NCBI RefSeq assembly: GCF_020520285.1
Contig: NZ_CP084742.1
Location: forward strand, 4,402,001-4,466,000
Reading direction: 5' to 3'
Length of the DNA stretch: 64,000 nt
From: Pseudomonas sp. L5B5
GTDB taxonomy: Bacteria; Pseudomonadota; Gammaproteobacteria; Pseudomonadales; Pseudomonadaceae
The notes beneath the pieces were generated by a model, which ran no database searches, had not been told where the DNA came from, and worked only from the letters and a program-made list of their open reading frames with translations. Both the position numbers and the translations under genes were made by a program. Positions 56,674 through 64,000 of this stretch are shown one piece after another (position 1 is the first letter of the stretch; each line of letters starts with the position of its first letter).

Positions 56674-57437
56674 CCGGCTGGCGCCTGCTGCTGACCCGGC
56701 CGGCCGAGGACTGCGCCACACTGGCGGCGACCCTGGCCGAGTCGGGAGTGTCCAGCAACAGCCTGCCCCTGCTGGAAATCCAGGCCCTGCCCGTGACTGA
56801 TGCACAACGTTCGATCCTGCTGGAGCTGGATCGTTATTGCGCAGTGATCGTGGTCAGCAAGCCAGCGGCCAACCTTGGCCTCGAGCTCTTGCGTCTGTAT
56901 TGGCCGCAGCCACCAGCCCAGCACTGGTTTTGTGTGGGGGCAGGCACTGGCCAGATCCTGGCGGATGCCGGGCTGCCGGTGTTCTATCCCCAGGCGGGCG
57001 ATGACAGTGAAGCCTTGCTCGAACTTCCCCAATTGCGCGAGGCTATCGGCCAGCCCGACCCCAGGGTGCTGATCGTGCGCGGAGAGGGCGGGCGTGAACT
57101 GCTGTCTGAGCGCTTGCGCAGTCAAGGTGCTAGTGTCGATTATCTGGAACTCTACCGTCGGTGCCTGCCTCATTACCCCGAGGGTGCATTGCTCCAGCGG
57201 ATCCTTGGGGAACGCTTGAACGGGCTGGTGGTCAGCAGTGGACAGGGTTTCAGCCACCTGCAGCAATTGGCCGGCCCTGCCTGGCCGCAGCTGGCGAAGA
57301 TGCCGTTGTTTGTTCCAAGCCCACGGGTCGCCGACATGGCGCGTGCCGCCGGGGCGGAAACAGTTGTGGATTGCCGCGGCGCCAGTGCCGCGGCTTTGCT
57401 AACGGCGTTACGGGAGCAACCCGTGCCCGTTCTCTAA
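56670..57437 (+). CDS. hemD: Uroporphyrinogen-III synthase
   Basis: This 255-residue enzyme closes hydroxymethylbilane to uroporphyrinogen III. Sequence is poorly conserved in this family, but [18 protein letters not shown] and the [13 protein letters not shown] block are recognisable, and the position after hemC is decisive. The start is GTG at 56670, overlapping the hemC stop. hemX follows 17 bp later. Confidence 0.95.
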   Translation: MTGWRLLLTRPAEDCATLAATLAESGVSSNSLPLLEIQALPVTDAQRSILLELDRYCAVIVVSKPAANLGLELLRLYWPQPPAQHWFCVGAGTGQILADAGLPVFYPQAGDDSEALLELPQLREAIGQPDPRVLIVRGEGGRELLSERLRSQGASVDYLELYRRCLPHYPEGALLQRILGERLNGLVVSSGQGFSHLQQLAGPAWPQLAKMPLFVPSPRVADMARAAGAETVVDCRGASAAALLTALREQPVPVL

Positions 57438-57454
57438 ACGCAAAGGATGGATAC

Positions 57455-58594
57455 GTGAGCGAAACAGCCTTGCCTAAAGATGAAGCCCAGCCGGTGCCCC
57501 AGGCGCCGGCTGAACCCGTGGCCCCAACCGTTGAGCGTCGTGGCAACGGGTTGGCGATACTGGCCCTGCTGCTGGGGGCGGCGGGTGTCGCTGTCGGCGG
57601 CTGGGGGATCTGGCAGGTGCGCAGCCTGCAGGCCAACAACCAGCAACAGTTGAGCCAGTTGCAGGCACTGGGCGACCAGGCGCAGAGCTTCAAGCTCAGT
57701 GAGCAGCGCCTGAGCGCGCGCCTGGAGCAGTTGCCGGCGGCCGACGAGCTGGAAGACCGGCGTCGCCTGGTCGCACAGCTGCAAGGTGACCAGCAGCGCC
57801 TGAACCAGCGCCTGGAGACCGTGCTTGGCGCCAGCCGCAAGGACTGGCGCCTGGCCGAGGCCGAGCACCTGTTGCGCCTGGCCAGCCTGCGTCTCTCGGC
57901 ATTGCAGGACATCACCAGTGCCCAGGCGCTGGTCCAGGGCGCCGACGATATCCTGCGCGAACAGAACGATCCGGGCGCCTTCGCTGCCCGCGAGCAACTA
58001 GCCAAGAGCCTGGCGGGCCTGCGCAGCACAGAACAGCCGGATCGCACCGGCCTGTTCCTGCAACTGGGCGCCCTGCGTGACCAGGTGCTGGAACTCAGCG
58101 CCGTGGCCCCGGAATACAAGGACCGTGGCGACTCTTTGCTGGGGTTGACCGCCGACGGCGACGGCGCCAGCCGCTGGGCACAGTGGTGGGACCAGGTCTC
58201 CCGTTACTTCCGTATCGACTTCAATGCCGACAAGAACATTCGTCCGCTGCTGGCCGGCCAGGGGCTGACCCAGGTACGCCTGGCCCTCAGCCTGGCGCTG
58301 GAGCAAGCGCAGTGGGCAGCGCTCAACGGCCAGGCACCGGTCTATACCCAGGCGCTGACCGAAGCCCGCGATGTGCTGACCAGCCACTTCAATCAGGACA
58401 ACCCACAGAGCAAGCTCATGCTCGAGCGCCTGGCCGAGCTGGGCAAGCAACCAGTGACCGTGGTCACGCCGGACCTGGCCAAAACCCTGGGTGCGGTCCA
58501 GGCCTACCTCGAGCGGCGTAACCTCAGTGTCGAGGAGTCGGTCAAGCCCCTGGCCAAGCCCGCGGCAAGCACCGCCCGGGAGACCAGCCCATGA
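57455..58594 (+). CDS. hemX: HemX-like membrane protein
   Basis: This 379-residue protein has a cytoplasmic proline-rich N-terminus, one membrane helix (about 31-54; LAILALLLGAAGVAVGGWGI) and a large coiled-coil and helical periplasmic domain (ASRKDWRLAEAEHLLRLASL). HemX is always linked to hemCD in gammaproteobacteria; its exact role in haem synthesis is unclear, and an older label as uroporphyrinogen methyltransferase is not supported here. The start is GTG at 57455 with AAGGA 7 bases upstream. It overlaps hemY by 4 bases. Confidence 0.92.
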   Translation: MSETALPKDEAQPVPQAPAEPVAPTVERRGNGLAILALLLGAAGVAVGGWGIWQVRSLQANNQQQLSQLQALGDQAQSFKLSEQRLSARLEQLPAADELEDRRRLVAQLQGDQQRLNQRLETVLGASRKDWRLAEAEHLLRLASLRLSALQDITSAQALVQGADDILREQNDPGAFAAREQLAKSLAGLRSTEQPDRTGLFLQLGALRDQVLELSAVAPEYKDRGDSLLGLTADGDGASRWAQWWDQVSRYFRIDFNADKNIRPLLAGQGLTQVRLALSLALEQAQWAALNGQAPVYTQALTEARDVLTSHFNQDNPQSKLMLERLAELGKQPVTVVTPDLAKTLGAVQAYLERRNLSVEESVKPLAKPAASTARETSP

Positions 58595-59829
58595 AGCGTG
58601 CCTATGTGATCGTCCTGCTGCTGATCGCGGCCATCGGCCTGCTGGGGCTGGCCATCGCTGAACATCCCGGCTACGTGCTGATCGCCTACAGCAGCTTTCG
58701 TTATGAATCGAGCCTCTGGGCGACCCTGGCCCTGGTGGCGCTCGTCTGGCTGTTGATCTGGGGCATCAAGCTGCTGGTGGAGCTGGTGATGGTTTCCGGG
58801 GGCGTGGTCAATCCGTGGTCGCGACGCAATCGCAGCCGTCGAGTGCAGATCGCCATCGAGCAAGGCCAGATGGACCTCGCGGAAGGACGCTGGGCCAGTG
58901 CCCAGAAGCACCTGCACCGTGCCGCCGAAGCCGAGCGTCAGCCGTTGCTGTATTACCTTGGCGCGGCCCGGGCGGCCAACGAACTGGGTCATTACGACGA
59001 GTGCGACAGCCTGCTGGAGCGGGCGCTGACCCGCCAGCCCCAGGCCGAACTGGCCGTGGCGCTGAGCCACGCCCAGCTGCAGACCGATCGTGGCGACACC
59101 GAGGGTGCGCTGGCTACCCTGCAAGCCATGCATGATCGCCATCCCCACAGTGTCCAGGTCCTGCGCCAGTTGCAGCGCCTGCATCAGCAGCGTGGCGACT
59201 GGCCGGCGCTGATCCGCCTGCTGCCCGAGCTGCGCAAGGACAAGGTCTTGCCTGCCGCTGAGCTGCAAGAGCTGGAGCGCCGGGCCTGGGGTGAGAACCT
59301 GGGACTGGCTGCGCGTCGCGAGGAGGATCAGGCCTCGGCCCTGCAATCGCTCAATCGCGCCTGGCAGCAACTGACTGCGGCCCAACGCCAGGAGCCGCAA
59401 CTGGTCCTGGCCTATGCCGAGCAATTGCGTCAACTGGGTGCCGGGGCCGAGGCCGAAGAGGCGCTGCGCACGGCGATCAAGCGCAAGTACGAAAGCCACC
59501 TGGCACGGTTGTATGGTCTGGTGCGTGGTGGTGATCCTGCGCGTCAGTTGCAGACTGCCGAGCACTGGCTCAAGGAGCATGCGGATGATCCAGGCCTGCT
59601 GCTGACCCTGGGACGCCTGAGCCTGCAGAACAGTCTCTGGGGCAAGGCCCGTGACTACCTGGAGAGCAGCTTGCGCCTGCAGCGCAATCCCGAGGCCTGC
59701 GCCGAACTGGCTCGCCTGCTGGCGCAGCTGGGTGACACCGAGCGCAGTAACCAGCTGTTCCAGGAAGGCCTGGGATTACTGGACGAGCGCCTGCTGGCTG
59801 CACCGTTGCCGGTTCCGGCGCGGACCTGA
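58591..59829 (+). CDS. hemY: HemY-like TPR membrane protein
   Basis: This 412-residue protein has two N-terminal membrane helices (about 3-22 and 41-62) and a long TPR-like helical part (GRWASAQKHLHRAAEAERQP, ALTRQPQAELAVALSHAQLQ). It corresponds to the HemY of the hemCDXY cluster, not to the protoporphyrinogen oxidase of the same name. ATG at 58591 overlaps the hemX stop (ATGA). A terminator follows. Role in haem synthesis or its membrane organisation is inferred from linkage. Confidence 0.93.
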   Translation: MKRAYVIVLLLIAAIGLLGLAIAEHPGYVLIAYSSFRYESSLWATLALVALVWLLIWGIKLLVELVMVSGGVVNPWSRRNRSRRVQIAIEQGQMDLAEGRWASAQKHLHRAAEAERQPLLYYLGAARAANELGHYDECDSLLERALTRQPQAELAVALSHAQLQTDRGDTEGALATLQAMHDRHPHSVQVLRQLQRLHQQRGDWPALIRLLPELRKDKVLPAAELQELERRAWGENLGLAARREEDQASALQSLNRAWQQLTAAQRQEPQLVLAYAEQLRQLGAGAEAEEALRTAIKRKYESHLARLYGLVRGGDPARQLQTAEHWLKEHADDPGLLLTLGRLSLQNSLWGKARDYLESSLRLQRNPEACAELARLLAQLGDTERSNQLFQEGLGLLDERLLAAPLPVPART

Positions 59830-59842
59830 AGCCTTGTCAGGG

Positions 59843-59876
59843 CCGGTTGCCTGTTCCGGGCAACCGGTCTTTTTCT
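59843..59876 (+). terminator. Terminator of the hem operon
   Basis: CCGGTTGCC (59843-59851) pairs with GGCAACCGG (59859-59867), followed by TCTTTTTCTT, 13 bp after hemY. Confidence 0.9.
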
Positions 59877-59995
59877 TGCTGCGGTAACCTGGCTGCTGGC
59901 CGATCGGTCGTCGATCGGTTGCGACCTGGCGCTCCTTGAAAGGAGCGAGCGCTTTCTCTACCGTGGCTGCCTGTTTCTTCCGTTACGGATATCTC

Positions 59996-60517
59996 ATGTC
60001 GCTGGCCGGCTCTCGCTCGCTGTTCTCCCTGGTATTTTTGGTGGGGGCCTTCGCCTCGTGGGCGGCCTTCAACCTGCAAGCCGGAGGCGGCCTGGAGTCC
60101 TGCCCCTTGTGGGGCGTGCAGCGAGTGCTGATGCTGGTGCTCGGCGGCGTCAACCTGCTGGCCGTTGTCCAGGGGCCAATGCGCTGGGGGCGCCCGCTGT
60201 ATTGGGGAGCGAACCTGCTGCTGGGTGTGCTCGGCGTGATCACTGCGGGGCGCCATGTGCTCTTGCAGAATATCCCCTCCGAACAATTGCTGGCCTGCTT
60301 GCCGGACATGCCGTTCATGCTGCGCAATCTGTCCTGGTGGCAGGCGCTGCAATTGATCTTCATGGGAACTGCGGACTGCGCCGAGGTCTCCTGGACCTTG
60401 CTCGACTTGAGCCTGCCGGAGTGGAGCCTGCTGCTTTTCCTGCTCGTCCTGGTCTTCAGCAGCTATCGCCTGTTGCGTTCCCTGGGGGCTGCCCGCAAGG
60501 CTGCTGTGTTGCCCTGA
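59996..60517 (+). CDS. DsbB-family membrane protein (DsbH-like) with altered active site
   Basis: This 173-residue four-helix membrane protein has the DsbB layout, starting MSLAGSRSLFSLVFLVGAF. The DsbB quinone-linked CxxC is changed: the sequence reads CPLWGVQR, so Cys36 remains but the second cysteine is Trp39 (codon TGG, 60110-60112). The other pair (Cys101 in LACLPDM and Cys128 in ADCAEV) is kept. It is therefore unlikely to act as an ordinary oxidase of DsbA. Pseudomonas genomes often carry a second DsbB copy near hemY. Confidence 0.85.
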   Translation: MSLAGSRSLFSLVFLVGAFASWAAFNLQAGGGLESCPLWGVQRVLMLVLGGVNLLAVVQGPMRWGRPLYWGANLLLGVLGVITAGRHVLLQNIPSEQLLACLPDMPFMLRNLSWWQALQLIFMGTADCAEVSWTLLDLSLPEWSLLLFLLVLVFSSYRLLRSLGAARKAAVLP

Positions 60518-60723
60518 GTCATTGTTTGGCCGGGGTTGGCGGATTAAACGCTTGTATGAACTTTATCTCCTGCGTACCTTGAAGCTGTTGTCGCGCGGGC
60601 ATAATCTGGCCCGCACCTGCCACTCTAATTCGCTTGCTCGATGCCGTTGCGCCTGACCTGGTCCAGGGTCTCCATTGGGGGATGGCGGTCAATGGCATGA
60701 CCCTTGAGGGAAGAGAGATCACC

Positions 60724-61182
60724 ATGCTCGAAAGTTGTCAGAATGCTCAGGAACGCTGGGGTGGAGTTCATCTGCTGATCGACCGCTGGTTGCAGGCGCG
60801 TCATGAACTGGTTCGAGCCTATGATGTGCTGGGTGCCGAACCCGAGGCGCTGAGCAAGAGCAAGAAGCCCCTGCAAGAGTTTTGCGGGCTCCTGGTGGAC
60901 TACGTGTCCGCCGGTCATTTTGAAATCTACGAACAGCTGACTGGCGAAGCCAAGGCTTTTGGCGACACGCGCGGGCTGGAGCTGGCCGACACCCTCTATC
61001 CACGCATCGACGTGATCACCGAGAAGCTCCTGGCCTTCAATGACCTGTGTGATGCAGGGCAGTGCGTGGCGCAAAAATTCAAGGAGCTGGGTGGCCTGTT
61101 GCATGAGCGTTTCGAGCTCGAGGATTGCCTGATCGAAGTGCTGCACAATGCCCATAAGCAGCAAGCGGTGGCCCAGGCCTGA
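60724..61182 (+). CDS. algQ: Anti-sigma-70 regulator AlgQ (Rsd-like)
   Basis: This 152-residue helical protein of the Rsd/AlgQ family binds sigma-70 and shifts polymerase use. Family segments are [20 protein letters not shown] at the start and [16 protein letters not shown] in the middle. In P. aeruginosa it affects alginate and pyoverdine genes. The ATG at 60724 gives the family start; the 206-bp region upstream holds no gene. A terminator follows. Confidence 0.94.
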   Translation: MLESCQNAQERWGGVHLLIDRWLQARHELVRAYDVLGAEPEALSKSKKPLQEFCGLLVDYVSAGHFEIYEQLTGEAKAFGDTRGLELADTLYPRIDVITEKLLAFNDLCDAGQCVAQKFKELGGLLHERFELEDCLIEVLHNAHKQQAVAQA

Positions 61183-61204
61183 GAGCAGGTCCTGGTGGCA
61201 AAGG

Positions 61205-61232
61205 AAACGGCACGCCAAGGCGTGCCGTTTTC
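61205..61232. terminator. Terminator between algQ and the FKBP gene
   Basis: AACGGCACGCC (61206-61216) and GGCGTGCCGTT (61219-61229) form a perfect 11-bp hairpin flanked by A's and TT. It suits both convergent genes. Confidence 0.88.
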
Positions 61233-61243
61233 GTTGCTGGCGT

Positions 61244-61909
61244 TCAGCCGGCGACGGCTAGCAACTCGATCTCGAATACCAGTGGCGTATAGGGCGCGAT
61301 CAAGTCGCCGGCACCTTCGGTGCCGTAGGCCTGGTTGGCGGGAATCACCAGGCGCCACCTGGCTCCGACAGGCATCTGCGTCAGGGCACTGCGCCAGCCG
61401 GCTATCACGCTGTCCAGGCGGAACCATTGCGGCTGCTGAGCCTGGTCGAACACGGTGCCATCGGGCAGTCGTCCGGTGTAGCGCACCTGGACCGAACCGT
61501 TGGGAGTGGGCTTGTTGCCGCTGCCGGGGGCCAGCTCGGTCAGCAGGATGCCATCTGCCAGTTGGCGAACTCCGGGCTTGGCTTTTTCCTGGTCGAGAAA
61601 GCGTCGTTCGTTTTCCAGTGCAGCTTCGGTCTGCGACTTGGCCGACTGCTCACTGGTTCGGGCGTCGTGCTGGGCGAGGATCTGCTCGATGCGCTCGGTC
61701 TTCAGTGCCAGGGGCTTGCCCTGGTACGAGGCTTTCAGGCCTTCGACCAGCGCCTGGATCTGCAGGTCGGGGACTTCGTCGCGCAGCCTTTCGCCGAGGC
61801 TTGCACCCAAGCTGTAGGCAAGATCGTGGGCGTCGTTGGGCGGCGGTTCGACAGCGGCCTGGGCCAGCGGCAAGAACAGGCTCAAGGACAAAAACAGGTA
61901 ACGCGACAT
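61244..61909 (-). CDS. Periplasmic FKBP-type peptidyl-prolyl isomerase
   Basis: This 221-residue protein has a signal peptide (1-18; cleavage after AQA), an N-terminal dimerisation domain (about 25-115) and a C-terminal FKBP domain (SVQVRYTGRLPDGTVFDQAQ; GWRSALTQMPVGARWRLVIP; AYGTEGAGDLIAPYTPLVFE). It is of the FkpA/Mip type, assisting folding of periplasmic proteins. The ATG at 61909 gives the family start; the 21 upstream codons are promoter DNA. Convergent with algQ, divergent from algP. Confidence 0.92.
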   Translation of the reverse strand: MSRYLFLSLSLFLPLAQAAVEPPPNDAHDLAYSLGASLGERLRDEVPDLQIQALVEGLKASYQGKPLALKTERIEQILAQHDARTSEQSAKSQTEAALENERRFLDQEKAKPGVRQLADGILLTELAPGSGNKPTPNGSVQVRYTGRLPDGTVFDQAQQPQWFRLDSVIAGWRSALTQMPVGARWRLVIPANQAYGTEGAGDLIAPYTPLVFEIELLAVAG

Positions 61910-62102
61910 GGGCACTCTCCGGCCTGAGTAGCGGTGGATTATGCCAGCGCCGAAGCCCTTGTTGGTGGGCAACTTCCATGGGCTCGAAGAACATTTTCAA
62001 TCGGCTGCAACGCCGGGCTTTCGATACTGTCAACATGACCTAGCGGCGGTAGCAGCAGAGGTCTAGTATGAGCCGCAACTCACGTCAGCCAGGAGGTAAA
62101 CC

Positions 62103-63158
62103 ATGTCGGCCAATAAGAAGCCTGTAAATACTCCGTTGCACTTGCTCCAACAGTTGTCGGGCAGCTTGCTCGAACACTTGGAAAACGCTTGTTCCCAAGC
62201 CTTGGCTGATGCTGAAAAACTGCTCGCCAAGCTGGAGAAACAACGAGGCAAGGCCCAGGAAAAACTGCACAAGTCGCGCACCAAACTGCAGGACGCCGCG
62301 ACAGCTGGCAAAGCCAAGGCACAAGCCAAGGCCAAGACCGCAGCGAAAGAACTCGAAGACTTGCTGGACGCCTTGAAAGAGCGCCAGGCACAAACCCGCA
62401 GCTACATCCTGCAGCTCAAGCGTGATGCCCAGGAAAGCCTGAAGCTGGCGCAAGGCGTTGGCAAGGTGAAGGAAGCTGCAGCCAAGGCGCTGAACACTCG
62501 TGAGGCCAAACCGGCAGTGGTTGCCGCGAAGAAGCCGGCGACCAAGCCAGCGGCTAAACCTGTCGCCAAGGCCGCCGCGAAACCAGCAGCCAAACCGGCT
62601 GCCAAGGCTGCTGCGAAACCCGCTGCCAAGCCTGCGCCAGCCAAGACTGCCGCAGCTAAACCTGCTACGAAACCAGCAGCCAAACCTGTCGCCGCCAAGC
62701 CCGCTGCAGCCAAGCCAGCCGCTAAACCGGCCGCCAAGGCCGCCGCGAAACCAGCAGCCAAACCTGCTGCCAAGCCGGCACCGGCCAAGACTGCTGCAGC
62801 CAAGCCCGCGCCAGCAAAGCCAGCCGCCAAACCTGTGGCCAAGGCTCCAGTGAAGGCACCGGCCAAACCGGCTGCCAAGCCCGTTGCTGCGGCCAAGCCT
62901 GCGGCATCCTCGGCCGCCAAGCCTGCCGCTGCCAAACCTGCGGCCAAACCCGCCGTGAAGAAGCCTGCCGCCAAACCTGCGGCCGCCAAGCCAGCGACCA
63001 AGCCTGCCGCCGCCAAACCAGTCGCGGCCAAACCCGCTGCACCAGCCGCCAAGCCAGCGCCGGCAGCGCCAGCAGCTTCGTCGGCTCCTACCGCAGCAAG
63101 CACTCCGGCCGCTGCTCCAGCGACCCCAGCTGCCAGCACCCCCTCCAGCGCGTCCTAA
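62103..63158 (+). CDS. algP: Histone-like protein AlgP with KPAA repeats
   Basis: This 351-residue protein has a helical, phasin-like N-terminal region (about 1-130) and a very long C-terminal tail built from KPAAKPAA-type repeats (about 137-315). That tail resembles eukaryotic histone H1 tails and the repeats of P. aeruginosa AlgP (AlgR3), which affects algD transcription and binds DNA. The end is proline-alanine-rich and ends TPSSAS. Its stop overlaps that of the convergent TIGR02444 gene by 4 bases. Repeat number is likely to vary by slippage. Confidence 0.93.
   Translation: MSANKKPVNTPLHLLQQLSGSLLEHLENACSQALADAEKLLAKLEKQRGKAQEKLHKSRTKLQDAATAGKAKAQAKAKTAAKELEDLLDALKERQAQTRSYILQLKRDAQESLKLAQGVGKVKEAAAKALNTREAKPAVVAAKKPATKPAAKPVAKAAAKPAAKPAAKAAAKPAAKPAPAKTAAAKPATKPAAKPVAAKPAAAKPAAKPAAKAAAKPAAKPAAKPAPAKTAAAKPAPAKPAAKPVAKAPVKAPAKPAAKPVAAAKPAASSAAKPAAAKPAAKPAVKKPAAKPAAAKPATKPAAAKPVAAKPAAPAAKPAPAAPAASSAPTAASTPAAAPATPAASTPSSAS
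62510..63048 (+). repeat. Low-complexity KPAA-coding repeat array in algP
   Basis: The algP tail is a run of degenerate 9-15-bp units (AAGCCAGCCGCC-like) coding KPA, KPAA and variants, broken here and there by KTAA and KAPV steps. The repeat is coding and not a CRISPR or satellite. Such arrays expand and contract in P. aeruginosa algP. Confidence 0.85.
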
Positions 63159-63613
63159 GCGTTAGCCACCGCGGCGCGCAGCACTTGCAATGCGTCGCGG
63201 TCGGCGGCTTCGGTCGCCAATCCTTGCAACCAGTGGTCCAGGCTCCGCTCCTGGGTTTCGGGCCAGCTTCGCACCTGCTCCTGTAACCGCCACAGCAACT
63301 GTCGTTCGGCTTCCAGCTCCAGGGTCTTGAGCTGCTCGCGCAATGCGCCCAGGTCGGCATCCGCACTGGCCGCCACACGCCAGCCGATCCGCAGTTCCCG
63401 CAGTGGCTGGACCACGTCCCGCTGCCATGGCGCGGCCAACGCCTTGAGTTGTGCCAGGCGCTGCCCATTGCATTCCACGCCCCGCCAACCCAGCCATGCG
63501 CCACAGAGCATCAGGCATACATCGGCGCCGTCATCCTGCAAGCGCAGGCAGGCTTGCTGTACGCCGGGCAGGGCATAGGTCTTGAGGGAAAAACTCCATA
63601 GATCAGAGGACAT
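63155..63613 (-). CDS. TIGR02444 family protein
   Basis: This 152-residue protein matches the TIGR02444 family: MSSDLWSFSLKTYALPGVQQ and CLMLCGAWLGWRGVECNG near the N-terminus, WRLQEQVRSWPETQ later. It is small and mostly helical. No function is known. It overlaps the end of algP by 4 bases on the opposite strand and is divergent from the ABC-F gene, with a gap of 50 bp. Confidence 0.85.
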   Translation of the reverse strand: MSSDLWSFSLKTYALPGVQQACLRLQDDGADVCLMLCGAWLGWRGVECNGQRLAQLKALAAPWQRDVVQPLRELRIGWRVAASADADLGALREQLKTLELEAERQLLWRLQEQVRSWPETQERSLDHWLQGLATEAADRDALQVLRAAVANA

Positions 63614-63663
63614 AGTGCTACTCGCGCCAGTTGCGAGCGAAGCTGGTAGACTCCGCCGCCATT

Positions 63664-64000
63664 ATGATTCGACTTCAGAACCTGACTTTACAGCGTGGTC
63701 CGCAACGTCTGCTAGAAGACGCCGAGCTGACCCTGCACGCCGGCCAGAAAGCCGGCCTGATCGGTGCCAACGGTGCCGGAAAATCCAGCCTGTTCGCCTT
63801 GCTACGCGGTGAGCTGCACCCGGATTCGGGTGACTGCTTCCTGCCCGCCGACTGGCGCATCGCCCACATGCGCCAGGAGGTCGATACCCTCGAACGCCTG
63901 GCAGTGGACTATGTGCTCGATGGCGACCTGCGCCTGCGCGAGGTGCAGCGCGACCTGGCTGTCGCCGAAGCGGCCCAGGACGGCTCAGCCCAGGCACGAC
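63664..64000 (+). CDS. ABC-F family ATPase, N-terminal part (runs off the window)
   Basis: The first 112 codons are visible: MIRLQNLTLQRGPQRLLEDA, Walker A GANGAGKSSLFALLRGE (near residue 35-50), then LPADWRIAHMRQEVDTLERL. This is the start of a duplicated-ATPase ABC-F protein (Uup/YheS type), without transmembrane segments, which acts on ribosomes. The gene is complete only beyond base 64000. Confidence 0.92.
   Translation, partial: MIRLQNLTLQRGPQRLLEDAELTLHAGQKAGLIGANGAGKSSLFALLRGELHPDSGDCFLPADWRIAHMRQEVDTLERLAVDYVLDGDLRLREVQRDLAVAEAAQDGSAQAR

Noticed and set aside
62510..63048. Repeat array as a CRISPR or satellite
   Set aside because: The repeats are short, degenerate, without spacers, and stay in frame as algP codons.

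Overview
The window is a stretch of Pseudomonas chromosome, most likely from the P. fluorescens group (P. protegens/chlororaphis-like). Base composition is GC-rich, with G or C in most third codon positions. The gene order rph / crc-pyrE / argB-algC-dut-coaBC / radC / rpmBG ... dadR-dadA-ridA-dadX-pauR ... rep-proE ... glnK-amtB-sutA ... xerC-dapF-lysA-cyaY ... cyaA ... argH-algR-hemCD-hemXY ... algQ-algP follows the core order known from P. aeruginosa. There is no tRNA, rRNA, insertion sequence, prophage or CRISPR array.

Layout: (1) 1-10.1 kb holds the end of rph, a DUF4870 membrane protein, the divergent pair crc/pyrE, the minus-strand run coaBC-dut-algC-argB, radC, a peptide-binding protein and the ribosomal protein pair rpmB-rpmG. 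(2) 9.7-18.4 kb is a metabolic block: a cupin protein, a KauB-type aldehyde dehydrogenase, an MFS transporter, a phospholipase D-like lipoprotein, a MocR regulator divergent from a DUF1127 gene, a PuuB-like FAD oxidase and a cysteine-cluster protein. (3) 18.4-22.5 kb is the D-amino-acid system dadR / dadA-ridA-dadX, followed by the polyamine regulator pauR. (4) 22.7-32.2 kb holds cytochrome c5, an acetyl-CoA hydrolase/transferase family protein, xpt, rep, a GGDEF-EAL protein under a convincing Fur box, a MATE exporter and a LysR regulator. (5) 32.4-37.1 kb looks like an accessory cassette: a Cache chemoreceptor, a secreted PI-PLC, an ABC transmembrane domain without ATPase and its divergent TetR regulator. 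(6) 37.1-42.3 kb holds comM, ubiK, the nitrogen-regulated glnK-amtB operon with a sigma-54 promoter, yjbQ and sutA. (7) 42.3-54.2 kb holds the lptM-lysA-dapF-DUF484-xerC-HAD operon, cyaY, rnk, cyaA, small conserved genes, a GST and argH. (8) 54.2-64 kb holds algR (without its usual partner algZ), hemC-hemD-hemX-hemY, a DsbB/DsbH-like protein with an altered active site, algQ, an FKBP isomerase, algP, a TIGR02444 gene and the start of an ABC-F ATPase.

Functional themes are carbon catabolite control (Crc, CyaA), D-alanine, arginine and polyamine catabolism (DadA/X, KauB, PuuB-like, PauR), alginate and envelope regulation (AlgC, AlgR, AlgQ, AlgP), haem synthesis, and second-messenger control (cAMP, c-di-GMP). 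No wholly new multi-gene system is evident. The observations most worth checking are the Fur box over the GGDEF-EAL promoter, the missing algZ, the Cys-to-Trp change in the DsbB-like protein, the intrinsic terminator inside the dad operon, and the chemoreceptor/PI-PLC/ABC-TMD/TetR cassette with its exact 33-bp tandem duplication.
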